A DNA stretch of 64,000 bases from Pithys albifrons albifrons (GCF_047495875.1 NC_092466.1:15558561-15622560); one strand, 5' to 3'. Shown: positions 36,314 to 51,082, counted from the first letter of the stretch. The notes: generated by a model not told the origin, from the sequence alone. Program-made: numbers and translations.

Positions 36314-39300
36314 CACAACTCCTCCACATTGGTTAGCATAGCCTCAGCTGCTGTGGTGATGGAGAGGGGTGCTTACTCAGCCTGCCAGGACAGAAGCTCC
36401 AAATATCACACATTAATGTTATCGTGCCTAGAGGTGGCTGTCAAAAATATAGAGAGCCATATAGGCAGAAGAGGCCGAGGAGAGCATGACTCACTTGTGG
36501 TATGTGGGAAAAGGCTGTGCCATGAGTTACTCCACTCACTGAATGGATGTAGATGTCAGATGTCAGTTCTTTTCCAGAGGCACCCTCTGCATGGTTTTTA
36601 ATACATCTGTGTACCCAACTGCTGAGTGACCTACAGCACTGCCCTCCCTCCTTCTCCCCTCTTACTACTGGAACACAAATCCTTCAATTCAAAATACATC
36701 AAATTCTGGAGCTAAAGAGTCGTATTAAAATCGAGTATACGAGGTGCTGGATTAAGCTAATGGTGTCATTGGCTTGCCTTCTGGGAGAGGGATCTGAGGC
36801 TTTTGCAATATACTTGTCAGATTTTTCAACTTACTCAGCTAAACAAATAATCACTGTTAAATCTCTGAAAGGGATTCTGCCCCCAGCCAGAAGAGACAGC
36901 CTTCTGAGGCAATCCTTGGGGATAAAGGTTGAACTAAAGAAACATGATTTCTCAGGGTTTAATGAATATCTCACTGTTTAAGTAAATGGTTATCTTTCTG
37001 GATATGGTAACTAAAAATAAATGTATAGAAAATGTTAAAATCAACTTATTAAAATAAATTCCCTCTCAAACTGCTTGACAGTCTCTAATTAAATAATTCC
37101 ACTTAAGAATCCCATCCCCTCAGACTACTTATGGAATATGCCCACTGGCTCCCACCTTTGGCAAATGGAAACCATGTAAACAGCATTAGGAGAGGGAAGT
37201 GCAAGAAAAGGTGAAAGGCAGATGAACACACCATGGCATGCTGGGGAAGATTAAAGGGAGACAAAAAAGGAGGGATGAAAGGTTCTGATGGTAGAGAACA
37301 GGAAATTTTCTGTGTCTGAGGAAGATTATGGGCTTCCTCTGAGTGAGAAGGAAGGTGTTAGCAGCTGGAAGAAAAGACTAGGTCTTGTCCTGGGAGGGTC
37401 TGATTCAAAAGCATTTACTTTCCAGATTAGCAATGACCTTGCTTCATTTACTGCTCAGACTGTGAACATTGGAAGCCTCATCCTGCAAAATATGCCTGGT
37501 TATGCATTATTGTACAGCTGAAAAATGTCACACTTTCAGAACTGAGAAATATGCTCACAGCACTCGGAAATGACTCAACAGATTCTCACTCAGATTTCAG
37601 GTCATCTTTTCAAGTTCTTAGTCTGAAACTTTAGCATAAGGAATTCCCATTTAAAGAGAGGTGACAGAATAAAATTATAAAAACTCAAACCACATTTGCA
37701 ACCACAGTCACAGGTTTCCACATCCTCTTGTGCTATGTCAGCACCAAGGGGACAAACGGCAAGAGTTTGGACACCAGGAGGACACATCAGCCACGAGGAG
37801 CACCTCCTGGAGAGAAAATGAAGAAAGACAGAGGTTGCCCAGGATGAGCGCAGCAAATCCGGACAGTCCCAACCTCTTTTCAGCAGCAAAGACCAGATCT
37901 GCTAGTGGTGTGCTGCTGCACAACACAACAGCTTTGATCACAAAGACTGATGGCAAGGAAGGAGCAGATACCTATAGCAATTTAAGAGGAATGTGGAATA
38001 TCTTATGCACATATACATAGACACAGAGTATATCTTTCTAGAGCCCCTTTGGCCATTCGATCAAGACCATCACATAAGCAGCACTTGTGTTAGAAGAGGT
38101 GGCAGCAGCGTGGAGAGGTTTACCAAGCTGGTTCTTCAGGACTTAGTTGATTATGATTTCTTTCTGGTGAACTTTACTGGCACCCCAGCCAGAGACAAGT
38201 CCTGGAATGAAAAATGCAATGTAAGTCCACAACTATCAGAGAGTCAGGAAAACCTCATTATCTTGCTGATGACTCTTCAGTCAAGTAGAATCTAAACACC
38301 ACAAGGACAGAGCAGAAGGGGAACCCATCCTCTGCAGTGCCCTTGAGATGTTTGGGCAATGCTGTTGATAACCATACTCTAGGAAGGCATTGGCTGGGAC
38401 ACTGCATTGGGTGCTGGGTTCTGTTTAGTTTTAATTACTATGTTTCCTGTGTATTCCATTCCTTGACACGAGAGGTTCTTCAAGTCCTATCAGTGATGAT
38501 TTCCCACTTCTCAAAGGCTGGAGATCTGCAAAGTTTTATTAGCCTCTAATGGCTTCTTCCCAAGGACAAACTCACTAGGAGGTGCAAGCTATTGGCAGCT
38601 CAAGGGCCCAGAGGAGCTGTTGACCGTGTTTAGGCCATGATCCAGAAAACTTGATTTCATCCAGCAAAAGTGGAGCTGGTTTATTTATTCTAATGGCCTG
38701 ATGGTGAGGGAGGAGTGCTCCCTGACTGCCCACACCAGCCCTGTTCCAGGCATGGGAGCCAACACACAGCCCTGCTCCAGAAAATAATGCTCACAGGGAC
38801 AAGGTGCTCATCCTCCCATGTCACCCAGGAGCAAAGTTTCAGCAGACTCATGCTGCCTTCCCACATTTATTCTTCTCCTAGACCTGTAGTCTGACCTGCT
38901 ATGTCTTCCCCAGGCAGGTGAGCCTACATGATTGCATCACATCATGCTGGAGGACTGTTTCAGCCTTCCTTCTCCAGCAAAGGCCAAGAGGAGCTACCTG
39001 GAGAAGAGCATGAGAGGGACAACCACACCAGGTTATATCCCTGGCCTCAAGGAATTGGTTGCATAGGACACCAAGCATACAAGGCTTCCCAACCAAAAGC
39101 AGTAGCAAAAGCCAGTAAATAATGATAGTCCCAGCATTCACATGCATCACAAGGTATGTCTAAACTCAACTCAGAGTACCTGCTGTGCCATCTAAAGGTC
39201 TAAGAGCAAGATGTCCTAGTTCACTCAAAACAGTGAGAGTCTGATGAACCCTCAGAACAAACTCATGCCAAATTATAAACAAAGATCCAAAAAGACTTGA

Positions 39301-42300
39301 CACAAATACTGAGGCAATGACTAGAGAAATGACTTATGAAGTGCACAGCAAATGCCTGCAGGGCTGACCAAATAGAGGAGAAGCTTTTAAGAGCTGCAGA
39401 AGCTTTCCAAAGAACAGAATCTGCAGAGTGCCAATTTGTGTCAAAGATTTTCCATCTGCACACAAATAAATAAATAAGAAAGATGGAAGCAGACAGGGAG
39501 AAATCTGTATTGTCCATCACAGAGTCCAATGTGGGTGTAGCTCCTTAGATGCAGTCTGTGCTGGACTCCAGCGAGACTGAAGTGTTGCAGATGGCTGGCG
39601 GTAGTCATAAGTGTGAGGCTGAGTTACATTTTGTAGGTCCAATTCTGCCTCTAAAATGAATACTTTGTCTTCTTACACATCCAAGGTACTCTCTGAACCC
39701 GCACAGCATTGATCTGCTGGAGACAGAGCAATAATGTCCTTCAGGCAGAGCATTGCCTGTGAGGACAGTAGGAACAAATGAGCAAGGATGGAAGTTGTGA
39801 GACAATAGTACTAGGGGAAAAGAAATAACATTATTGACATCCCAGGTCCCATTTACTCCAACTGCTTCTCTCCACAACACCTCAGCATAAGGACACCAGC
39901 CTTGCCACCCACCAACACATTCATGTAGGGAGCAGAGAGGGAGGCATGGCAGGCAAAGAGAGAACAAAGACAAGCCAAAGAGTGCAGGAGGGAAAAATAT
40001 TTTAGGGTTTATTTTTCACACAGGATTCACAACATTCCACAGAAAATTTAATTTTGCTGTCCTGTTCTTGTTTGCTAACCAGAACCAATTTAATTTTAAA
40101 ACAACACGCAGAGCCAACGGGGGAAAAACATTTTGCAATGGCTCTTCACTCCCACTTGGAATGGCAAGAACAGCTTAACTCGTTCAGCTCTCGCAGCCAT
40201 AACACCGACTTGTGGGGAACTGACCGGAGAAGCCTCTGGCCTGGAGGGAAGAAGGGACTCACTGGTGCCTATACATGATAAGTGATACAATACAAACGGG
40301 TTTCTTTGAGCAACTTGAGGATTCCCATTCTGTGCATCTGTAGAGACTGGAGGTGGTGGAAAGAGGAGAGCAATTTGTCTCATGGAATATCTTCCTCTTG
40401 CCCTGTCTCTCCACTTAACAGATCACTTGTGGTTTGTAGAAAAAAATGGCTTGTTGCCGCATTTAACAAAGAGCAGAAAGCTCCTATCCTCTTCCACCAC
40501 CAAGAACACACACATTTCTCATATCAGCATGTGAGTCTTCTGTGGTTTTATGCCTTGTTGTGACAGTTTGGTAAACAAGCTGATAAAAATCAAGAGCTTT
40601 TCAAAGGCAAGGTTAACACACTCATGTGTGACCTGGCTTGTCATAGAACACCAGAAACTCCAAACACATTGCTTCTGCTTACCATCTGCATGAGCTTATT
40701 CAGACTAAAATAACAAAGTGTGTTTCCCGATCTCCATCAATGTAAATAGAGCCATTAAGCTGCAAGGCTGTTTACATTCTGGGAAATAGTCATTGCATTC
40801 ATCCTGATCACTCCTCATTCTGCAACCACAGCGTTCCCACACTGTGCTAGCAGTGGCTCTGTTGCAGCCCACAGACCCACTGACCACTGGTTAATGCCGG
40901 GCACTGGGACCCGCCACGTCTGTGCCACAAAACCAATGGAAACCCCTTCACAAATATTATACGCTGTTGTCCAAATTTGGTTTTATAACTAGAAACAAGG
41001 ACACACTTGAGGGATCCAGCTCTCCCTGTTGAAATATCTGGCAGGCAGAAGTAGGAACATTCACATTTTATAAAAGGAGATCTTTTGGTAGGTAAAATCA
41101 TAAATATTAGGGCAGGAAAAAAAAACCCTGGGGCTTGCCAGTGGTGTGATTACAACAGCTCTGCCTTTTGTGTCATACAAGGACCAACACTCCAACATGA
41201 GCACGTAGAGATGGCATGGCCTCCATCCCAGAGGATTTATGTCCTGGAGGAGGAGGGGATGGTACCATCTGTAAGCTGTTGCATCCCAGAGCATCAGAGC
41301 CAAACACAGTGCTCTTTTGGCGAACCTGTCTGCTTAGCAAACATTGTCCAGCCCCTTGGGGGTCCAACCACAATGATCAGCACCTCTGACACAAATGGGC
41401 ACTAGGCTCTTAGGAGCTGATGGGGACACTTGCACAACCCCCTGGGAACACATGCCATTCTGGATGCAGGCCTGCACTGCCAGCTTCCTTACAGCCCTAA
41501 TAGGTGCTCCCTGTAATCACAGGAGATGGTTGTTTTTTGTTGGCCTAGCTTCACCTGCAGAATTGTAGAGAATGAGAATTCCACATTTGGAAATAATAAT
41601 GAAAGGATAAAACTGGGCAAATAATGATGCAGGCCAGGTCACACATTCCCATTTTATTAGACTCAAACCCTTCTGAAAGAACTTCCTTGTATCTGCGTGT
41701 AATAGCTAAGTGCAAATATTTTCTAGAGGACATTCTGTTTCACAAAATGGAGGGGCTCTGTTTCTGTGAGTGTTACATCATAAATTACCTATTATAAGTT
41801 CAGCAAGTTTTGCCTTTATGCTATCTAGCATAACAACTCTGGACCTTGGCACTTTGCTTGGCAAGCCTGACCCTCAGTTCCACAGTTCCATCAGAAACAT
41901 TCCCTGTTGCAGGGCCAGAGACTTGTGTCTCTGTATCGCCATGCTTCTGCTTCTGTCCTTGTCTTGGTCCCAGCTGAAAATATCTCCTCTTTTGCATACG
42001 GCTCTTCCCTATCCTCTCCCTCTGCTAGCAATGAACTCCCTGGAGCATTTGGGAACCAGAATGAAAGACAACATGGGAGATAAAGCATGAGTCCCATTCT
42101 CCACCATCCTGATAGGGGCAATGCTGCTCAGCCCAGCCTTGTGCTGATTGCCAGCATGCAGTAGAAAGCCTCAGAGTATGGACAAGTCTAAGGAAGAAAG
42201 GAGCACAAGTACATTTGCTTTAGCTGCTGATGCTCTGCCAACCACATCATACATAACCATTTAACAACAGGGCTCGTGAAAACCAGCACACCAGTATTTG

Positions 42301-45300
42301 CTTTTACCTTGACTTTCAAGGCATCTGTGCCATGCAGGCACTGATTTTAAAAGAGTAAAGCAAATATGGCTTTGCCCTTCCATGTGAGCAACAACGAGGT
42401 CAGATACACTGCAGGAATGCCATCTCCCTCGGCAGAGCCAGTATGTCCAAGGGAACATTCTGCCTTGATTCTGAGCTGTTAACCATATTCCAGGAACCAT
42501 TGCTGGTTCTAGAGATATGCACTGACTGGGAGAGAGGCTTTCATTGCAGGCCTGTAATTAAGGGGCAATGTTAATGTTGCATGTCAATAACTTGGAACAT
42601 CAGTTATCCTTGGACCATAAGTTATATTCAGCAAATTTAAAAGATGTAACTATTTTGATAAAGCTAATCAGTTAACATACCAGTTTTAATTTAACTCCAA
42701 ATAAACCAGGATGGTTTGACTTTTTTTACGCCAAGATATTTCTGCAGAAATAGAATGAAGCTCAGTGTAATAATAGCAAGTCTCAGTTGTGATATAGGCA
42801 GAAAAAGCATGTCAGTATGCAGCACCTTGCACCTATCCTTCTGCTAAAACAGCTAAAGAATTACTCAACACTTTGTACAGTAAACTCTAAATATCATTAC
42901 AAACCCTCAAGTTTGCTTCATAGGGAAGACTGAGTGAAAAGAGGATGCCTGTGACTAGATTGTGTGTTTTAATCATGTCCAGCCCTTTCCATTTGAGGTG
43001 TATGTATCAAGTATCTGTCCAAACAGGAAGGACGCACACACAGGATAGTCAGAACAGCTGAAACTCATGCACTTGAGAAGGAAAACATCTCCCAGTTGTG
43101 CGTGGGTTGGCTCTGAGGATCAGGAAATACATAGAAGATGATGCCCAGGAACAGGGCAATCTCGGCCATGGGACGTGCTTGGGCAAGCTCAGTGGTGTCA
43201 TTTAAGAACAGGACATTTCAGGACAGGGATGGAGAGAACACCATCCCCTGGCCAGGGTCAGGTCCTGCTCAGAAGACACCTAACCCAGATGGGAGAGGTG
43301 AAAGTAGCAGCCACGAATTGTTCTGAAGTGCATGGCAATGTTTCATTGTCAAAAAGACTGTTCTGGCCAGAAATGTTACTACATTATTCAGCATTAAAAA
43401 ACATTTTCCACTTAAGAACAGACACAGGTTTGAAGCCAGTGTAAAATCACCCTTTCAATCAGTGCTAACAATGGCATCTTTCAGTTCTGCTGATGTTTCA
43501 GCAGAGATCAATATTTCTGCCTGTATGGTTTTAATAAAAGCAGCCAAATAATCCCAGGGATGGGCTCTCTAGAAAGCCCTATGGATAGTTTGTGTACTCA
43601 AAAAAGGAGCATGGAGTTCGTGGTAGTTGAGGTGGTACTTATGTGAATGTAGCTGCCCTGGGATAAAGATGTTCCTGGCATAAGCTGAAACAGTACAGAG
43701 CTGTAGGCAGACAAGACCCTGGAGAGACAGATGAGAATTATGGAGTGTTGAGCTAATTAGGTTCACATCCTTAATTATTGGAGCACTACAGCTGATAATG
43801 CAAAACCAGCCTTGTAAACAAGCTTCTATTTTCAGCCACTCATGCCAACAACTTTCTTTTGAAAGCATCTGCTGCGGAACTCAGACTTGTCACATCTCAA
43901 GGGTACATTCTGGAGAGTGTAAAAAGGTGCTCTGAAGCCCTAGAGCATCAGGTAATTAAAACAAAAGAGATCTTGACAATTCCCATTTTTAAACAAATAA
44001 TGAAAACAGGATGGAACATTTCAAACTGGAGCATGTATGGCTTAAGTACTGGTTGCAAAAAAAAAAAAAAAAGAGAAGAAAACCATGGGAATTCTGTTTT
44101 ATGGATGGCTTGCAAACCCTCAGCTTTTCTCCAGAGCATCCTCTCCTGAGATCAGAGGAATAGGAGGCAGGGTCACACAAAGACCCTTTGCTAGTCCCAG
44201 GAGAACACAGATGGAGTCAAGCCTCACACCTCAACCAACCCTATCCTTCTGGTCACACTAAAACTTCTTAAAGGCTCTAAAGGAGGAGGAACTATCACAT
44301 CACCTTGCCTGACCTACAGTGCATCACACAATATAGTATTTCACCCACTTATCCTTGTGCTGAGCCAAATAACTCAAATTTGGCTGAAGCATATTTTCTA
44401 TAAAGGCATCCAGACTGAACATAAAGCATTACAAGATGAAAAGAAACAACCTTTTTAATTTTTTGCTTAGATAGTTTTTGTAGTTGGCTAAATATTTGTG
44501 TCCCATTTCTAATTGGAATTCTTTAGTTTTGGCTTCCAGACTCTGATTTTTGTTCTGCCTCTAGCCATTACATCAAGAGATCTTGCAGCAGATTATAATT
44601 TTTTTCCTGATTCCACGCAAATCAAGTAGCATTTTGGTCAGGGGTTTTTGTTACTGACCAAATTTGTGAAGAATCCTTCAGCAGGGTATTCCCTCCACAG
44701 AGAGAGCCAATACCTCTTGTGTTTACTATAAGTCTCAGTGCATGGAGAGCCCAGGGAGGAAGAGGTAAAGGGTAAGGACATCTCTCAGCCACAAGGGAGC
44801 TTGGAGATTGCACCAAACTCTGCCCTGCAGAGGGCCTAAACTTTCAGTCATGGCAACATCCAAAGCATCATTCCTGTTCACACATGCAAGTCACACATTA
44901 ATGTATGGTAAATGATCCTTGAAGAAAACCTCAGTCCATATGAAGCTCAGAAAATATCATCACATTATCTAGGCTGGTGTCCCACATAGCCAAAGCCAGG
45001 TATCTCCCAGAGCTACCTTCATGGAACTGCAAAAAGCATGAGAAGTTTGATTTTTTTTTCTTAAATGGGAAACAAGTGCATCAGATCCACTTTTATACTG
45101 CTGTCCATTCAGTGAAGTGTTAAATGTTTCCTGGGATAGGGTGCAAGCAATGATGTAAGATTTTGGGAGCCTCAGACACAGAGCAGCTGGAACAACTGGA
45201 CTATCCTGAGCTGTCAACATGCAAACAAAGATATCAACTATGAGATGAGATTCTTGTGCATTACAATACACACTCCACAATTCCCAAGGCAGATAGTGAT

Positions 45301-47406
45301 TTATGACTCACCCAATTATCCCTGTCTCATGACGGTGTAAAGCAAAAACATCAATGAGGGATTCAGAGGTAAGGGGAGACAAAAATGGACAGCTTTTGAC
45401 ATGGTTATTCATGATATGATATGACACTATTACAACATTCCAATGCCCACACAAGCAAACCTGGGCTGGGCAAATGGGGGAAAGAAGTTAGAAGAGGACC
45501 AGATCACCTACTCCTGCTGTGAGTAGTAGTTTGAAGAACAGGAGAAGCCAAGATGCTGCACTTCAGTCCTGGGACAGTCAGTGGCAGACAAACCAGGCTC
45601 AGATCCCTGAGATGCTGCAAACCTCAGAGTAAATCTGATCTTCGAATGATTATGCATTTGATTATTTCATACCTTCAGCCCACCATTGTAAATCTCTTGG
45701 GTCAGGCAGGGGAATGAAATAACCTGTCACTTAAGCCCTGCTTAGTACTAACCCTGAGCCCAAGGCTCTTCATCACTAACCACACCTGTACTACATCCCA
45801 GAGAAGTCATGTCAGATGAGCTGCAAGCATGATGCTCTGTCCATCCTGAACAACAAATGGAGGTCCCCTCCCTGTCAAGGCTATACCCCAACAATAATTT
45901 TGTCATCATTTCTGCACATCTTTTATTTGATGCACTTTCCAACACAACTCAGTCCAATCTCCCATTTAATTTCAAGGACATAGTCATTAAGAAAGTATCA
46001 TGAATAGGCAGGTTATGAGAAACATCTTTCCTGGAAAAGACTAGCCTGAGCTGCTTAGTAAATAACACAATAGCAGAGAAGGTATCTAAGATTCAGGGGT
46101 CATCAGGCACTTATTACCAACACAAAAGCTTTTACAGGTTCTCCTGGACCTCCTAAAGAAGCCACGGAAGAAACGGGTATGAAATCAATTAGTCACAGAG
46201 TATCAGAGCTGTATGCCTTCCTCATTTTAAAGCAGAGGTCAAGCACCATGAAATGAAAAGAAGAGATACAGGGCTGGTTTTACGTGTATCTTTTATGCAG
46301 AGTGGGTGTAAGGGCCATGGATAGAACAGCCCCTGGAGTCCTCAGCACAATTCTTCCTCAGAAGCACAGGGAGGCACTCAGGACACAGAGAGATGATTTC
46401 AAAATCATGAGTGTCAGCAGGGACAGAACAGCAATTTTAAATTCTAGCATGAGTTTTAATCAAAGAAAGCACTAATGCTGCAATGAGACCCTCATACAGC
46501 AAACACATATATAGCATCTACCTCTACACTGCTTGAACAGAAACTTCCTTCAGACACCAGGAGGCACCAGCATTCTGACAGGAATGAACTTGTGGATGAT
46601 GCTTGCAGTGCTCAAATGGATACCTAGGAGTTAGCTTTCTCCAGCTGAGCAAGCACAGCTTTTCCCTAAGCATGAGGTTTGTATTTGCATATAGCCCAGA
46701 CATACCCCTTCATTTTCTCCCAGGCTTGCTGGTGTGTGAATATCCCCACTAGCTGTCATTTTTTCCCCTCTATATTCCTTTCAAAGACTTGCATGTGTCT
46801 GTCACCCATTACTGGAACAACCAGCCCCAAGATTCCTCTTCCTATCATTATTATCCCCAATACCATCACACCTAAATTGCCACTGGGAGTAACACTCCTT
46901 TACATATGATGTTCAGCTTATTTCTGAGTATATAAAGTTTCTTGTCTGACTCTAGTTAGTTTCACACTGAGACACTTGGATACTGAGCAAACCAAAGCCT
47001 GCACATCTGCTGGGATGAGAGATGCACTGTGGCAGCTAAATCTCCAGGGTGCACACAGTCCATTTGTCTTTACTTGAAGCAAGCTGAAGTGAGGACATAC
47101 CGTAACACCTAGTGCTATTCTCTTTCTAATTGCTTCCACCACCCTGTCCATTCCATGAGAGAAATCCCTCCCAAGGACAGAAACCCATGGAAGCTCAAGT
47201 CTCAGCCCTAATGCAGACTGTGTTTAACTTTCTGTTCATAGATTCCACCAGTAGGCATAGCACTCCTTCAATGTCTGAGGAGGGGGCTACCAGAGGATTG
47301 TGTTCCCAGGTAAAAATTCGACAATCCAAACAGCATGAAGCCAAATGGCACTGAAGCAACTGGCACTGAATAATGTTGGAGACTGTCTTCCCTCAGGAGG
47401 TCACTT
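36314..47406 (-). other. HPSE2: HPSE2 large upstream intron, part 3
   Basis: Intronic sequence with no recognised gene or transposon. It includes an uninterrupted A16 run at 44057-44072 followed by AGAGAAGAAAACC. No polyadenylation signal or known gene sequence precedes it closely enough to call a processed retrocopy. Confidence 0.75.
44057..44072 (+). repeat. A16 homopolymer
   Basis: Sixteen consecutive A residues on the plus strand, then AGAGAAGAAAACC. It may be a simple slippage tract. Confidence 0.9.
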
Positions 47407-47593
47407 CAAGGAACACATTCACAGACTATTCACAGACTATTCTGAGTTGGAAGGGACCCACAAGGATCATCGAGTCCAACTCTTAAGTCAGTGGCCCACA
47501 TCGAGTCCAACTCTTAAGTCAGTGGCCCACATCGGGGATTGAACCCATGACCTTGGCATTATTACAACCAAGTTTTAACCAACTGAGCTAATC
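47407..47593 (-). mobile_element. tRNA-Ile-derived SINE with CR1 tail (TguSINE1-like)
   Basis: Read on the minus strand, the element begins GATTAGCTCAGTTGGTTAA and follows tRNA-Ile(AAT) through TAATAATGCCAAGGTCATGG, GGTTCAATCCCC and the GGGCCA end. It then changes to a CR1-type tail (GAGTTGGACTCGATGATCC, GGGTCCCTTCCAACTCAGAA) and ends in two 11-bp repeats (GAATAGTCTGT). The RNA polymerase III A box (TAGCTCAGTTGG, 47579-47590) and B box (GGTTCAATCCC, 47535-47545) are intact. The first few bases of the tRNA head are missing. A 31-bp tandem duplication (47469-47530) spans the tRNA/CR1 junction. TCACTT occurs immediately on both sides (47401-47406 and 47594-47599) and may be a short target-site duplication. 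As I recall, this SINE family is songbird-specific. Confidence 0.93.
47469..47530 (-). repeat. 31-bp tandem duplication inside the SINE
   Basis: Two identical, adjacent 31-bp copies (47469-47499 and 47500-47530), each running from CGAGTCCAACTC through GTGGCCCAC on the plus strand. The unit covers the tRNA 3' end and the start of the CR1-like tail. Confidence 0.97.
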
Positions 47594-50500
47594 TCACTTG
47601 CTGCTTACATGCCTTGGACGGGTCCCCATTCCTAGGCTCCCCTAAACTTCACACTTGTGTGAACAGGTAGGAGGCAGCATTGATGTCACCATGTGCCAAA
47701 GCACGTGGCATTAATCCAAGTCTGCCAAAGCCACCAGCATGGATCTGCTCCACAAGGTCTCAGTCAGCATTTCTGCAAAGCATAAATCCCTTAAACCTCA
47801 TGTTTCTGGAACTTAAACCTGACATTTTAAAGCAGCTTAAATGTGATGTGAACACTAATAAAAACACTATCCACCAGCTCTGCTGCTGCAAAACAGCTGC
47901 CTTTGAAGCTGGTTAACTCACTTAGTAGAATCTCAGCCTTGCAGTGCTCTTGGACAAGGACAAAGGGATTAGCAGGAACATGACTAACAGCAAAACCTAT
48001 CTAGAAGAACTTCCAAGTTGTTTCTATTAACTGCTCATGGTACTAACAGGTTCAACTAGAGGAAAAGCATATGCACTTTCCTGCTACAAAGGATATGTGA
48101 GCAGCCCAAATCCACGAGGTAACTCACACATGAGCTTTTAAAAGCAATGGCTGTGACCATTTCTGCAGTTTGGGGCATGACTACCCCAAGAGAACACATG
48201 CAGCCCTTCTCTGGGATTCACACTCTAAGGAATACACTGAAGCTAAAGCTTTTATGGCATTTTCACTTTGTTTCAGGGCTGGATAATTTTATGGCCATTA
48301 ATAAAACTAAAAGTTAAGTAAGATATGCCTGTGAAAAGGTAATCAAACGTCATGCATGAATCCAGAAACCAGCAGTGGTTCATTCAGAGAGAGCTGAGGA
48401 AATGGCAAAATAATTACCTTTTGAAGGAAAGAGGAGATGCACTTAAATAGTAGCAATTAGCAGTATATTCTTACATATCAAGAAACTTTACAACAGTAAA
48501 TTAAACAAGGACTAGTGCTTGGAGTGATGGGCACAGCTAACTCAGGGATGGGCTTCAGATGGAGCTTAGATACCCTGGTACCCAGATTACAGGCTGGAAA
48601 TACAAAAGAGAGTGGATATGACCTAAATTAGGTATCACCACCTTGGTGATGGAGGCTTTTCTGTGCTGATACAGCAGATGTTTAAACTCTGCAGCTACAC
48701 AATCCTGGGCTGAGAGGAGAAAATCAGAGTAAGGAGTGCAGAGGCCAGGAGTGGGAAGGAGACACAGTGGGAAGGATCCTGCTGAAGGCTGGCTGTACTG
48801 TGCTCACAAGACCATCATGCTGATCTCTCACAGTTGTCCTATGACAGTGATAGATACGGGTGGTGACAGCAGCACTGCTCTCAGCCAGGAGCCTGTCTGC
48901 TCCTGCATGGCAATGGGGGGGTAGAAGGATGCTGTGGGAAAAAGTTTTTCTGAAAGGTTAGTGTGCTTCCATCACCATCAGACAAGCACACTGCTGATCT
49001 ATTCAGCTTGATAGAAATATTGACTGAGGGTTTGTTTGTGGAGTGACCTTCACATCCTGGTGCCACACTGAATCACTCTCCTGGTCAGTGTTTAACGTGT
49101 AGAAGGCAGGCTAAGGATGTGGCTATGGACTGGTATAATACTACATTTCTGCACCCCAAGTGGTGACACTAGGATCTTTTTTTAATTGCACATTTTCCTG
49201 TGCTGCACTGGCTCCTTGGGATTCTGGGCTGGAGTTGGAAAGCAGAGAGGTGACACAGCACTTGTTAGAAAAGATTTCTGGAAGAAGATTGATTGAGAAG
49301 TCTGACAGGTTCTTTGATGACAGGGAAGGAAGGGCAGGCTGGGACATTTATGTGGGAAACAAATCCCCAAGAATCACCTTTTTGCAGGTTAGGAAACAAT
49401 TTTTTTTTCCCACTGAGCTCCACGCAGTCTGTCAGGGAAAAAAAATCCACAAAAATCAACCCACAGAAAAAGCATAAAGTCTGGCAAATTAAATGTAAGA
49501 TCATAATAAAGCTAGTAAAAAAGATTTTAAGAAACAACTTACTAAAGCCTTAAAACCTAATAAAAGCTTTTTTCAAACACATCAAAAGGAGGAAGGCTGC
49601 CAGAGAATCTGCAGAGCCAGAAGATGGCTGAGGCAAAAAGATAAGGCTACAGAAGAAAAGATAAATTACTTTTTGGCATGTGTATGAAGCAGCTTAAGAG
49701 GGTTCCCACAGCAGAGCCTCGGTCTATGTGGGATGAGCCAAAGCAATGTCTCCAGCTGCAGCACCAGTGACAGAGGTGCAGAGACAGGGACTTGCAGATC
49801 TGGGCAAGACAGGGGAGCTTCGATCCCTGCTCCTCACTGCAAAGGAAAGCAGCACCAGCACCTAGAAATCACAAGGCAGAAATATCAATTCACACAGCCA
49901 GTGCAGCTTCCCTCCCATCATCTGTAGTTAGGCAGAGGAGCTCAGAAGGGCACTAAGGTTGCTACAAGGCTAGGTGGAATCCCTGGAGTCTGAGATCAAT
50001 GAGTAAGAAGAAATCCACCATCAGCTGTAGGTGATGCATTGACAATTGCACAGCTCTCCTGTTCAGGCTCTCTGTCAAAGGCAAGAGATGCAGGAGATGC
50101 TCTGAGGGACCAAGAGGCAGGCCCCAGAATGAGGGAAGGCTGAAGGTGAACACCCAAATGAGACTTGCCATAACCCCCATTATTGCTGTTTTTTAGGAAA
50201 TTGTCCCAGTAATTAGGACTTACAATGCAACTGATAACCAAAGGATGACAGAAGAGAGGGAAAGGATGGTGCTGCAAAACAGGCCACTCTTTTGGAGGTT
50301 CAGAGAAAATTTGCTTCTGGGTGCTAGAGAGGTCAAGGTCCATGCCTACAGCCACACTGGAAATGCTTGGTCATAATCCAGCCTGAACCACCAGTAGCTG
50401 GGCAATGCATCAGTTCAAGCTCCTGGCTGCTTCCAGCACAAGTTTCATGTGATTTGGTACCAAGCATATTCTGTCATCATCATTCATATGCCTGTGAAGA

Positions 50501-51082
50501 CTAGTAATAGCACACCAGATGACAAAACTAGGCCCAGGATGCTTATCCTGAGCAACATTTTCTTGGCCTCCCTGGGTGCCTCCCCAGGAGAGCCTGCTGC
50601 AATGCTGTCTGTAACAAGGCTGTATTATTAAGGTTATTTCTGGTTTTACGGCAAGAAAAAGAGCTGTATATATAGGGAGTGGTGGAAAAATTCAGGTTTG
50701 GAAGTAGAAATGTATAGGCTAAACAGAGGTGTAATTTTGTAACTGGACAAGCCCCTTCCTCTCACCATCTGCTTGACCCTGCACATTTTCCAGCCTCAGT
50801 TTTGCCACCACTGAACTCTCCTAAGGCATCAGGTTGCTAATGAGAGGGAAGTCCTGATCCATTTCTCAAACTTGCAAAAATTGACTTAGCCTACCAGTGT
50901 ACATGGAACCTCATGGATGAGGGCTCTGCACACCCACCATGGTCCCCTGACACCTGCAAGAACGTAGCACCTAAGAGAGCTCTGTAGACAAAAAAAACAG
51001 GAAGTCCAGCACCTGGACTCTGATACTTTCTATCTAGGAGCATAATTTCCACACATAACACATTGGAAAATTTCAGAATTCC

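Noticed and set aside
36087..36341. Open frames encoding Leu-Leu-Ala, Gly-Thr-Ala or Ala-Ser-Ser repeats
   Set aside because: They are a by-product of the 9-bp minisatellite, which keeps frames open on both strands. There is no evidence of a gene.
43859..44149. Possible processed retrocopy ending in the A16 run
   Set aside because: The upstream open frame matches no known gene, there is no AATAAA at a proper distance, and no target-site duplication was seen. The run is better called a homopolymer.
47531..47593. A tRNA-Ile gene on the minus strand
   Set aside because: The tRNA similarity lacks the first bases and carries several changes, and it runs directly into a CR1-type tail. It is the head of a SINE, not a functional tRNA gene.
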